This document shows positions 1-7,919 of a stretch of 64,000 nucleotides of DNA, piece after piece. The stretch is from NCBI RefSeq assembly GCF_021390935.1, contig NZ_JAJPUI010000006.1:427531-491530 (forward strand), given 5' to 3'. The stretch is from Streptomyces sp. CC228A (GTDB taxonomy: Bacteria > Actinomycetota > Actinomycetes > Streptomycetales > Streptomycetaceae). The position numbers and the translations under genes were made by a program. Below the pieces are notes generated by a model, which worked only from the letters and a program-made list of their open reading frames with translations, had not been told where the DNA came from and searched no databases. How positions within the stretch are numbered: position 1 is the stretch's first letter; each line of letters starts with the position of its first letter.

Positions 1-709
1 GCTGCACGTCCATGCAGCGCACCTCGACCGTCGGGTAGCGGTCGGAGAGCCGGGCCTGCCAGTACAGCTGACCCGTGTCGGAGATCGCCCCCGACTCCAG
101 CAGGACCCGTATCCGGGTGTCGTGGTCGTCCAGGTCCGCGAAGTGCGGCGGCGGCCCGGCCGCCGGCCACCGGCCGAAGATCACCGTGCGCCAGCTCGCG
201 AACCCGGTGTCGCGCCCGTCCCACAGGGGCGAGTTGGCCGACATCGCCACCAGCACCGGCAGCCAGGGGCGGATCCGGTTGAGGACCCCGACGCCGGTGG
301 CCCGGTCGGGCACCCCGACGTGGATGTGCATGCCGTTGACGAGCTGCTCCTCGACCAGCTGCGGGGCCTGCGAGCGCATCGCCAGATAGCGGGCGCTCTC
401 CGTGACCGGCACCGGCGCCGCCTCGCGGAAGGGGGCCGTGCCCGCCGCGACGATCCGGCAGCCGTTCTTCTCCGCGGCGGTCCCCAGGGCGTGCCGCAGC
501 CGCAGCAGGTGGCCGCCGACCTCGTCGAGCCCGGTGCAGATCGGGGTGGCCACCTCGATCTGGGACTGCAGGAGCTCCGACTGGACCTCCGCGGCGTCCA
601 CGATCGGCTCCAGCCCGGCCGCGGTGCGCACCTCTTCGGCGAGCGGCACGGGGAGGCAGGTGACCGGGTCGACCAGGAAGAACTCTTCCTCGACCCCAAC
701 AGTGATCAT
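1..709 (-). CDS. Carboxylate-amine ligase, YbdK / glutamate-cysteine ligase 2 family (3' end beyond window)
   Basis: The gene runs off the left edge; the first 236 residues are present of a family usually near 370 residues. It begins at ATG 709 with the family signature VGVEEEF at residues 4-10. NGMHIHVGVPD at about 126-136 and NSPLWDGRDTGFASWR at about 159-174 are typical active-site segments of GCS2-type ATP-dependent ligases. Known members join glutamate to an amine such as cysteine through an acyl phosphate; for YbdK-type proteins the true substrate is unsettled. No strong ribosome binding site precedes the ATG. It lies 118 bases downstream of the glycosyltransferase operon on the same strand and is probably a separate unit. 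Family assignment is firm, substrate is not. Confidence 0.85.
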   Translation of the reverse strand, partial: MITVGVEEEFFLVDPVTCLPVPLAEEVRTAAGLEPIVDAAEVQSELLQSQIEVATPICTGLDEVGGHLLRLRHALGTAAEKNGCRIVAAGTAPFREAAPVPVTESARYLAMRSQAPQLVEEQLVNGMHIHVGVPDRATGVGVLNRIRPWLPVLVAMSANSPLWDGRDTGFASWRTVIFGRWPAAGPPPHFADLDDHDTRIRVLLESGAISDTGQLYWQARLSDRYPTVEVRCMDVQ

Positions 710-827
710 GTGCCGCCGGGTACCCGAAATAGTCCCGGCGAACCGGGCGTACCGGGCAGGGGCCGCGCCTCACCCGAACGGCCCAGCCGCCGCACACCCC
801 CCGCTCAGCCGCGTACCGGCACCCTCC

Positions 828-1209
828 TCAGCCCACGTACCGCCGCGCCTTCGACAAGCGCTGCACCCGGGACAGCGCCTTCGACCGCGCCTCGACCTCC
901 GGAGGGACGACCCGGCGCTCCCGCAGCACCCGCGGCAGCCCCGCCGGCGCCTCCCCGCACGCCCGCACCGGCGCGCCGCACGGCGGGGTCGCGGCCCACG
1001 GCGCCCGGGTTCCGGCCGGGCCGCAGCAGCGCGACCTCCGGGCGGTGGCGGGCGACGGCGTCCGCGGCGCCGTCGGTGGAGGCGCTGTCCACGACGACGA
1101 CCGGCGGGCGCTCCGGCAGGGCCGCCGGCGCGCGCAGGGTCCGCAGCAGCCCGTCCCGGCGGTTGCGGGTGATCACGACGACGGTCGTACGGGGGTCGTG
1201 GCAGGTCAC
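828..1209 (-). pseudogene. Glycosyltransferase family 2 remnant, internally deleted
   Basis: The N-terminal 70 residues from GTG 1209 are a clear GT-A start (TTVVVITRNRRDGLL, then VVVVDSASTDG) and are a close paralogue of the gene just upstream. After RNPGAVGRD the conserved middle is missing: the SDDDSWW donor-binding motif and the acceptor half seen in the neighbour are absent. In another frame a typical GT C-terminus follows (EAPAGLPRVLRERRVVPPEV, ending SKARRYVG and TGA at 828-830). About 400-450 bases therefore appear lost, with a frame change. GTG 1209 overlaps the preceding stop by four bases, so it is still the last cistron of the operon. It cannot encode a working transferase as read. 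A collapsed assembly between tandem paralogues is an alternative to true deletion. Confidence 0.6.
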
Positions 1210-2154
1210 GGCACCGACGCCTCCCGCTCCGCCGCGGACCGTGCGGCGCCGCCGGGCGGCGCACCGCGACCGGGCCGCCCGGCCCGGTCCACGCGTCGGG
1301 CCGCCTCCTCCACCGAGGGCGGCAGCGGGCGGCGCGCGCGCAGCGCCGCCGGGAGCCGGGCGGCCACACCGCGCAGGGCCAGGCGGGCGTCCCGCCCGCC
1401 GCCGTCCCGCCGTACGAGCGCGTCCGCGGCGAGGGCGCCGGTGCGCCGCAGCGCCACCGCGGGGAGCGCCGCAGCCACGTGGTCAGCACGGCGTTGTGCC
1501 GCATCAGTGCCCGGCGGCCCTCCCGCACGCCGCCCTCAGGCCGGTGCACGGCCACCACCTCCGGGCAGTGGCACACCCCCAGCCGCGGGCCGCCAGGTCG
1601 TAGGCCAGGAGCGTCTCCTTCCCGGCGAAGAAGACGACCGGGTGGTAGCCGCCCGCTTCCAGGAACGCCGTGCGGCGCGCCACCGCCGCGCACGCCAGGA
1701 ATCCGAGCACCTGCGGGCCCGGCAGGTCCTCGGCCCGCCCCAGCGGGGACGCGGCCAGCTCCGCGCCGAGCGGGTCGTCCGGCCCGCCGTCGCCCTGCCG
1801 GACGCGCGCCGCGAGCAGGCCCAGCCGCGGATGGGCGTCGAGCAGCCGCTCGGCCCGGCCGAGGGCGCCGGGCTCCCACCACGAGTCGTCGTCGCTGAAC
1901 GCCACGTACGGTGTCGCGGCCCGCCGCGCGCCCAGGGTGCGGCCGACGGCTCCGAGGTTCCGCCCGGGCAGCAGCAGCGTCACGTCCGGGTGGCGGCGGG
2001 CCACGGCGTCCGGGGTGCCGTCCGTGGAACCGTTGTCGACGACGATCACGGGCGGCCGCCCTGGCAGCGCCGCCAACCGGTCGAGGGTGTGCAGCAGCTG
2101 GTCGCGGCGGTCGCGGGTGATCACCACGACGGTGGTGCGGGACGGGGACGTCAT
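1206..2154 (-). CDS. Glycosyltransferase family 2 (two frameshifts as read)
   Basis: This is a GT-A fold sugar transferase likely acting on a cell-surface glycan at the cytoplasmic side. From ATG 2154 it reads TTVVVITRDRRDQLL, VIVVDNGSTDG and FSDDDSWWEPGAL, which carries the DxD-like metal and nucleotide-sugar site at about residue 100. The frame breaks at the C run 1576-1580 (resuming as GVCHCPEVVAVHRPEGG) and at the G run 1461-1464 (resuming as LPAVALRRTGALAADALVRR). Each break is repaired by one extra base. The repaired protein is about 315 residues, normal for the family. Its ATG overlaps the stop of the upstream GT9 gene, so it is translationally coupled in the operon. Donor and acceptor are not predictable. 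Confidence 0.75.
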
Positions 2155-3148
2155 CGGGGGGAGACCTCCAGCAGCGGGTGCAGGGCGGCCAGCACGTCGT
2201 CCGGCCGGATGCGGAGCAGCGCCGCGTCCGGCGCCCGGGCATGCGGGTCCCCCGGCGGGTCCCCCGTACGGCGCGGATGCCACAGCGCCACGTGCCGCGG
2301 ATCCGGCGGAGGCCCCCACAGCCGCGGCGGCACGGGCCCGAACAGCGTCACCGTCGGGGCCCCGTACGCCACCGCCAGGTGCGCGATGCCGGTGTCGCCG
2401 CTGACCACGGCGGCGGCTCCGGCGCACAGCGCGGCCAGCCGCCCGTACGGCAGACCGCCCGCCAGCACGTCACCGGGGCCCAGACCGGCGGCCCCGGCGA
2501 CCCGCGCCACCAGGGCGTCCTCACCCGGACCGCCGGTCACCACGACCCGCCGGCCGCGCCGGCGCAGCTCCCCGGCCACCGCCGCGTACCGCTCCGGCGG
2601 CCAGCGCCGCGCCCCCGAGTCGGCCCCCGGGTGAAGGACGACGGCACCGGGCGCGGGGAGGGCGCCGCGGGCGCTGGCAGCCGCAGGTCGCCGGGGTCGG
2701 CGGGGATGCCGTACCACTCCAGCAGCCGGCACCAGCGGTCCCGCTCGTGCTCCTCGGCGGTCCAGCGCGGCCCGTGGAGGTGCGGTGTCCCGGGGTGGGC
2801 GAACACCAGCAGCCGCCCCGGCCGCAGCCGCTCCAGCAGCAGATGGCTGGACGGGCCGCGGCCGTGCAGGTCCACCGCCACGTCGGGCGGCGGCCCCGTC
2901 CAGTCGAGCCGCGTCGGCACGGCCCTGCCCAGGGCGGCGGCGGGCAGCAGCCGGTCCACGGCACCGCTGGCGGCCGCGGCGGGCTCCAGCGGCGCGGGGG
3001 CGGCCAGCACGGCCTCGTGGAGCGGGAAGGCGCGGCGCAGCGCCCGCAGCGCGGGCACCCCGGTGAGCAGGTCCCCGAGCCCGAGGGCGCGCAGCACCAG
3101 CATGCGCGGCCCCGTGCCGTCCGCCGCCCGGCTCATCCCCCGGCTCAT
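2151..3148 (-). CDS. Glycosyltransferase family 9 (heptosyltransferase-like), second copy; one frameshift
   Basis: The first half from ATG 3148 shows MLVLRALGLGDLLTGVPALR, the classic GT9 N-terminus with the G-x-GD loop. The second half, in the next frame, shows VVLHPGADSGARRWPPERYA, VVVTGGPGE, then SGDTGIAHLAVAYGAPTVTLFG, the nucleotide-sugar binding region of ADP-heptose transferases. The frame change falls at the G run 2655-2658 and is mended by one added base. Repaired length is about 330 residues, normal for GT9. It overlaps both neighbours by four bases. In actinomycetes, which lack LPS, such enzymes probably decorate a surface polymer or a metabolite; that part is inference. Confidence 0.8.
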
Positions 3149-4297
3149 CCCCGTCCCCTCCGGCGTCCGCCCCGCGTCCGCGGCCGCCGGCGCGCGGAGC
3201 GTCCGCTCCGGCGGCGGGGACCGGAGGGCCGCCCGCCCGGGCCGCCGGTGCGCCGGAGTCCTGGGGGCCGCCCGCCCGGGCCGCCGGTGCGCCGGAGTCC
3301 TCCAGCAGCTTCCCGACGGCCGCGGCGATGTCCTCCGCCGTCACCTCGTCCAGGCACGGGTGCCCGGGCACGGGGCAGGTGCGCGCACGGGTCCCGGCGC
3401 AGGCGGCGCCCTGGTCGCCGAGGAGCACGTGCGGCACCCCGTAGGGCGCCCACCGCTCGGCGGGGACCACCGGGGAGAACAGCGACACCACGGGTGTGCC
3501 CACCGCCGCGGCCAGGTGCGCGGGCCCCGTGTTCGGCGCCACGGCGGCGTCCGCGGCGGCCAGCACCGACGCCAGCTCCGGCGGCGACGTCCGCCCGCCC
3601 AGGTCCAGGCCGTGGGCGCCCGCCACGAACGCGGTGAGGTCCCGCTCGGCCGGCCCGCCCGTCACGACGACCCGGTGCCCGGCCTCCGCCAGCAGCCGCA
3701 CCGCCTGGGCGCACCGCTCCGGGCTCCAGCAGCGCGCCGGAACGCTCGCGCCGGGGTGCACCACCACGTACGGCCCCGGGCCCGTCAGCCCGCGGGCGCC
3801 GTCCGGCTCGTGGCGCACCCGCAGCCGCCCGTCGTCGCCGGGGGCGGCGGGAAGCCCGCCGCCGCCGCCAGGTCCGCCGCGGCCTCCGCCTCGTGCGCGT
3901 GCGGGGCCCGCCGGTGGCGCAGGTCCAGGAGGGAGCCGGGCGCGTCGACGCTGTCCGCGGCGATGTACGGCACGCCCGCCAGCCGCAGCAGCAGCGCGGC
4001 CGGCAGCGGGCTCTGGTGGAACGAGGTGAGGACCAGGGCCGCGTCGATCCGGGCCGCCGCCAGCCGGTCCACCGTCCGCTCGACGTCCGCGCGGTCCACG
4101 GGCGGCGGGCTGAACCCCGCCCACGGCGCCTCCCAGACCAGGACCTCGTCCACGCCCGGCAGCATCCGCGCGGCCGGCGCCCCCAGCGGCCCGCACAGCA
4201 GGGTCACCCGGTCCGCCCGGTGGGCGACCGCCCGTACCGCGGGACCGGCGAGCAGCACGTCCCCGAAGCTGTCCTGCCGCACCACCAGCGCCCTCAC
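3145..4297 (-). CDS. Glycosyltransferase family 9 (heptosyltransferase-like), first copy; frameshifts
   Basis: It starts at GTG 4297 inside the stop of the HAD gene (GTGA overlap). The N-terminus VRALVVRQDSFGDVLLAGPA is a GT9 signature. After a frame change at the G run 3840-3844 it continues with PYVVVHPGASVPARCWSPE, VVVTGGPAERDL and APNTGPAHLAAAVGTPVVSLFSP, again GT9 nucleotide-sugar motifs. The C-terminal tail carries a 13-residue tandem duplication (DSGAPAARAGGP twice, near 3231-3310) and probably another one-base loss near 3180-3200 before the stop at 3145. Repaired length is about 384 residues, slightly long because of the tail. It is likely a partner of the second GT9, adding consecutive sugars. 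Confidence 0.8.
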
Positions 4298-5030
4298 AGC
4301 GGCCTCCGCACCGTCGACGGGTGCCCCAGCAGGTGCCGGACGGCTCCGAGCAGGTCGCGGCACACGTCGGGCGCGGCCGCCACCTCGGCGGGCAGGGTGC
4401 GCGTCGTCGGCACGAGGACCCCGCGGGCGCCCGCTGCGCGGGCCGCGTCCATGTCCGTGCCGATGTCGCCGATGACGGCGCACCGCTCCGGGTCCACCCC
4501 CAGCCGCCACGCGGCCTCCAGGATCAGCCCGGGGGCGGGCTTGCGGCAGCCGCAGCCGTCCTCCGGCAGGTGCGGGCAGTGCAGCCACACGTCGAGCGGC
4601 GTGCCGAGCAGGGCGTCCACCCGGGCGTTCACCTCCAGGACGGCGGCCTCCGTCAGCAGGCCCCGCCCGATGCCCGACTGGTTCGACACGACCCCGACCG
4701 GTATGCGGCGCGCCCGCAGCAGCCGCACGGCCTCCCGCGCGCCCGGCATGAGCCGCACGCGCCGCGGATCGCCGTTGTACGGGACGTCGACGATGAGGGT
4801 GTCGTCCCGGTCGAAGAGGACCGCCCGCGGGTGGTCCGAGGCGTCCGGCGCGGACACCGAGGGGCGCGGCAGCGGGCGCCGGCGGCCGGGCGGCGCGACG
4901 CCGCGTCCGGGGGCGCCGGGGCCGCGGCACGGGACGGCGGCCGGGACACCGGGGGAGCCGCGGCGGCCTCGTCCGCCCCGGCGGCGGACGAGGGGGACGG
5001 GAGGCGGCGGCCCGGCGCGGGAGCGGTCAT
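4294..5030 (-). CDS. HAD-IIIA phosphatase, D-glycero-manno-heptose-bisphosphate phosphatase (GmhB)-like; frameshift
   Basis: The catalytic motif is FDRDDTLIVDVPYNGDP; motif II is VVSNQSGIGRG. The zinc loop HCPHLPEDGCGCRKPAPG has the Cys-His-Cys-Cys pattern of GmhB/HisB-N phosphatases, and GDIGTDMDAARAAGA is motif IV. GmhB removes the C7 phosphate of heptose 1,7-bisphosphate in ADP-heptose synthesis, which fits the two adjacent GT9 genes. I chose ATG 5030 because it overlaps the upstream stop (ATGA). From there an Ala/Pro/Arg-rich leader of about 55 residues must change frame at the G run 4861-4864 to reach the HAD domain. A start nearer the HAD domain is possible. Isomerase and HldE-like genes of the pathway are not in the window. 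Confidence 0.75.
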
Positions 5031-6051
5031 GCCCGGTCACCCCCGTCCCCCTCGGCGCCGCCGTTCCAGCAGCCCGCCGAGCGGTACCGCACCTCGCCGG
5101 AGACCCGGTGCCAGACGGCCAGGACGGGGATCAGCGTGCTGGTCGCCGCCATCGTCAGCACCTCGTCCCGGGTGCGCGGACCCGGGGCGATCCGGGCCCA
5201 GGCGAACTCCGCGGTGCCCAGCGCCCAGCCGGCCGCCGCGACGCCCGCCGCCCTGCGCCTGCCGACCGCCGCCAGGAGCAGCGCGAGGCCGCCCGCGGCC
5301 GTGACCGCCGCGTGGCGCCGGATGCGGCCCCGGGGTGCGGCGGCCCGCTCCCACCAGTCGGGCCCGTGCAGCCGCGCCATCAACGCGTCGTCGGCGTTGC
5401 CCCGCTGCATCCGCAGCGACACCCACCGGTCGGCGGGCCGCACGGGGTGGTCGGTGCGCCGCTGCCCCCGCCGGACCAGCCACCCGGCGTCCAGCACCCG
5501 CAGCGCCAGGTCCGCGTCCTCCCGGAAGGCGCGGGGGAAGCGTTCGTCGAAGCCGCCCGCGGCCCGCAGCGCGTCCGTCCTGTACGCCATGTCGGCGGTC
5601 ACCCACAGGGCCCGCTCCAGCCCCGCCGTGCTGCGCTCCCAGTCCGTCGGCCGGCGGTCGGCGGGCTGCGGGACGCGCAGCACCCCCTGGATGCCGCCCG
5701 TGTCGGGGGACGCCCCGTCGAGGTCCCGCGCGAGGTCCGTCCGCCAGGTGGGGGAGACCCGTACGTCGTCGTCCAGGAAGACCGTCCACGGCTCGCCGAC
5801 GGCACGCAGTCCGGTGTTGCGGGCGGCGGCGGCCCCCGCCCGCCGCTGCGCAGCACGGCGGCCCGGTCCTTGAGGCCGCCGAGGGCCTCCAGCGGCAGTG
5901 GGGCGGCCGGCGGGCCGGGACGGTCGTCGACGACGACGATCCGGGCCGGCTCGGGACCCTCGCTCGCGGCGAGGGAGGCCAGGCAGTCGGCGAGGCACGG
6001 GCGCCCCACGGTGGGGACGACCACGGCGTACGCGGCGGGCGGAGGACTCAT
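5027..6051 (-). CDS. Glycosyltransferase family 2 with C-terminal membrane segments; one frameshift
   Basis: First gene of the operon. ATG 6051 follows a good GGGAGG ribosome binding site. The N-terminus AYAVVVPTVGRPCLADCLASL and ARIVVVDDRPGP are GT-A. After a one-base loss in the C run 5833-5837 it continues NTGLRAVGEPWTVFLDDDVRVSPTW with the DDD donor site, then GGFDERFPRAFREDADLALRV. The last 120 residues hold two or three hydrophobic segments (AAVTAAGGLALLLAAVGRRR and the region before IPVLAVWHRVSGE), so it is probably membrane-anchored. Repaired length is about 341 residues. It may start synthesis of the glycan that the following GT9 and GT2 enzymes extend. Confidence 0.8.
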
Positions 6052-6115
6052 GCGGCGACGCCTCCCGTGGTGATGCGGACTGTCCGTAATCGATCACCTT
6101 ATGCGTATACGGTGC
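6052..6115 (-). promoter_or_regulatory. Leader and likely promoter region of the glycosyltransferase operon
   Basis: This is an AT-richer island in otherwise GC-rich DNA, containing CTTATGCGTATACGG and an 8-base palindrome CGTATACG. Read toward the operon it gives TACGCATAAGGTGATCGATTAC upstream of the GGGAGG site and ATG 6051 when split at sensible spacing. No certain -10/-35 pair can be assigned by eye. Confidence 0.3.
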
Positions 6116-6332
6116 GATCCGCAGGAGGGCGTACGCGGCACGGTCGCGCATGAGCCACCTGCTCGCTGTCCGGCTTTCCGGGATGCAGGTCGCCCCGTGG
6201 CCGCCGCCGGTCCGCCTCCGTTCCGCAGGCGCCGGCCCTCCGTCCCGTACGGCCGGCTCCGATCCGCCGGCCAGGGCCGTGCCCCGCCCGGGCCCCGTAC
6301 TGCTGCGGGGCCCGGCGGGGCACGGCCGGTGC

Positions 6333-6539
6333 TCATGTGCTGCTGGTCTGGTCCTCCGGGTCCGGGATTCCCTCCGCCGGTTCGCCTTCCGCCTGGGAGG
6401 GCGTGGTCTGGCGTACGGGCCAGTAGTCGTCGTCGCCGGACTCCACGGCTGCCTGCCCGCGGATCCGCGCCAGCTCCTCGTCGGCCCGGCGCCGCTCACG
6501 CTGCCGGTCGTCGTCCTGCGGTGAACGCCTCTCGGCCAT
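6333..6539 (-). CDS. Small hydrophilic protein, unknown function
   Basis: A 68-residue, highly charged protein (QDDDRQRERRRADEELARIR near the N-terminus, then DDDYWPVRQTTPSQ and an acidic tail). There is no signal peptide, membrane segment or known domain that I recognise; the first half is likely one helix. A strong ribosome binding site, GGAAGGAGGTGA, lies in front. ATG 6539 has nine-base spacing; a GTG three bases earlier (6542) is equally possible. It lies 3-6 bases after the SDR stop at 6546, so it is the second cistron of a two-gene unit with the SDR. The strong start signal makes it a real gene in my judgement. Confidence 0.6.
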   Translation of the reverse strand: MAERRSPQDDDRQRERRRADEELARIRGQAAVESGDDDYWPVRQTTPSQAEGEPAEGIPDPEDQTSST

Positions 6540-6545
6540 CACGGC

Positions 6546-7409
6546 TCACCTCCTTCCGGGTGGCTGCTCGGCTGCTTCCCGCCGCGGCGGGTACCCCGCT
6601 GCGGGGCGCTCACCGGGGCGCGGTTCGAGGGGGCGGGCCAGGGCGCGCGCCGCGCGCAGGGTCACCGCGTGCGGCAGCAGCCGGGCGGCCAGGCCCTCGG
6701 CCCTGCTGCGGCGGGAGCCCGCCCGTACGCGCCCGCGCCCCCGGGCCATGGCCCGCAGGCCCTGCGCGGCCACGAGGGCGGGGCTGTCCTTGCCCGGCTG
6801 CCGCCCGAGCCGTGTGTTCTCCAGGCCCGCGCGCCGGAAGAAGTCGGTGTCGGTGGCGCCCGGCAGCAGCACGGTGACGGTGACCCCGGTGCCGCGCAGC
6901 TCGTCGCGCAGCGCCTCGGCGAACGACAGCAGGAACGCCTTCGAGGCGTGGTAGACCGCCTGGTACGGCCCGGGGACCTCGGCCGCCACCGAGGAGACGA
7001 CCAGCAGCCGCCCCGCCCCGGCGTCCACCATGCCGGGCAGCAGGCGGCGGGCCAGGTGCAGGGTGGAGGACACGTTGAGGTCGACGACCCGCGCGGTATC
7101 GGCCAGGTCCACGTCGAGGAAGGCGCCGCCGACGCTGGTCCCGGCGTTCAGTACGGCGGCCGCGACCGGCCGGCGGGTCGCGGCCACCGCCTGGACGAGT
7201 TGCTCGACGCCGTCGTAGGTCGCGAGGTCGGCCCGCACCTGGCGGACGTCGGCACCGCGGCGGCGCAGGTCGTCGGCGGCCCGCGAGAGCGCCCGGTTCT
7301 CGGCGCACACCACCAGGTCCCACCCGTGTTCCGCGAAGCGCCGCGCGAACTCCAGGCCGATCCCGCTGGATGCGCCCGTGACCACGGCGAGCGGCTTTGT
7401 GAGGCTCAT
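6546..7409 (-). CDS. Short-chain dehydrogenase/reductase
   Basis: A classical SDR, 287 residues. The cofactor motif TGASSGIG is at about residues 12-19, the NAG motif at about 89-91, and the catalytic pair is YHASK with the upstream VVSSVA serine. The region after residue 210 is Arg/Ala-rich and longer than in the smallest SDRs. Such enzymes oxidise or reduce an alcohol/ketone with NAD(P)(H); the substrate cannot be read from sequence. The start ATG 7409 lacks a clear ribosome binding site. It is followed directly by the small charged protein gene, and its upstream region holds a 20-base palindrome. Confidence 0.9.
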   Translation of the reverse strand: MSLTKPLAVVTGASSGIGLEFARRFAEHGWDLVVCAENRALSRAADDLRRRGADVRQVRADLATYDGVEQLVQAVAATRRPVAAAVLNAGTSVGGAFLDVDLADTARVVDLNVSSTLHLARRLLPGMVDAGAGRLLVVSSVAAEVPGPYQAVYHASKAFLLSFAEALRDELRGTGVTVTVLLPGATDTDFFRRAGLENTRLGRQPGKDSPALVAAQGLRAMARGRGRVRAGSRRSRAEGLAARLLPHAVTLRAARALARPLEPRPGERPAAGYPPRREAAEQPPGRR

Positions 7410-7476
7410 CGCACCGGGGTACCCCCGGGTCGGCTGGCTTGAACTCGGCCCAATGGTTTATCGTTCATCTATGCGG

Positions 7477-7496
7477 TTGTGAAGGGCCCTTCACAA
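7477..7496. promoter_or_regulatory. Perfect 20-base palindrome
   Basis: Half-site TTGTGAAGGG followed by its exact reverse complement, with no spacer. It lies about 70 bases upstream of the SDR start at 7409 and could be an operator for that gene, or the stem of a hairpin. No regulator gene adjoins it. Function is inference. Confidence 0.45.
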
Positions 7497-7506
7497 GTCC
7501 GCCGTG

Positions 7507-7535
7507 CCCCGGCTGGTTCCCCCGTCCAGCCGGGG
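7507..7535 (+). terminator. Terminator-like hairpin
   Basis: The stem CCCCGGCTGG / CCAGCCGGGG is ten perfect pairs with a nine-base loop, followed on the plus strand by CCTTCCTTAT. The pyrimidine tail suits plus-strand termination, but no plus-strand gene ends here. It may instead act on minus-strand transcripts leaving the FUSC gene at 7920. Confidence 0.4.
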
Positions 7536-7919
7536 CCTTCCTTATCTCCGCCGCGCTTCCGTCCGTCCCGCGCCCGGCGAGCGCCGCCCCCCTGCCGTCC
7601 CGCGCCCGGCGAGCGCCGCCCCTGCCGTCCTGCGCCCGGTATCCGCCGCGCCTCTCCTGCGCGCGGTGTGCGCTGCGCCTCGCTCGCTCGCGCGCGGGCT
7701 CCGCCGTTCGCCGTCCGGCCGCCGTCCGGTGCCCCGCCGCTCGCCGCCCGCCCGCCGCCGGTGCCCGCCGCCGTGCTCGTCCGCCGCTCCGACCGCTGGG
7801 GTCAGGGCGGGCCGCCCACCGGCGCGGGCCCGGCGCGGGCCCGCCGCCGCGGGGACCGGGCCGGCCAGGGACACCCGCGGCCGGCCGCGGGCGGCGCCCG
7901 TCGGCAGGGCGTGTCGCCC

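Larger units (their letters stand above)
7410..7919. other. Intergenic region with palindrome, hairpin and degenerate tandem repeats
   Basis: 510 bases with no credible gene. It holds the SDR promoter region (7410-7476, relatively AT-rich), a 20-base palindrome, a 10-base-stem hairpin, and a GC-rich stretch at about 7560-7660. That stretch has three imperfect copies of a roughly 28-base unit built on CGCCCGGCGAGCGCCGCC. The remainder to 7919 is low-complexity GC-rich DNA downstream of the FUSC gene. Confidence 0.5.

Noticed and set aside
1206..6051. Programmed frameshifting in the glycosyltransferase operon
   Set aside because: There are several shifts of the same sign in plain G/C runs, none with a slippery heptamer and pseudoknot arrangement, and the same pattern occurs in unrelated genes across the window. 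Sequence error is simpler.
828..6051. Degrading, horizontally acquired glycan island
   Set aside because: Frameshifts here have the same signature as in housekeeping genes such as dhaL and dhaM. GC content matches the surroundings, and no mobile element or tRNA flanks it.
5027..6499. A 490-codon minus-strand frame as one long protein
   Set aside because: Only the part below about 5840 is GT2-like; the upstream part is antisense-like. The true start is ATG 6051 in another frame with a ribosome binding site.
7560..7660. Possible CRISPR-like array (three units of about 28 bases)
   Set aside because: Units are contiguous and degenerate with no unique spacers, and no cas gene is present.
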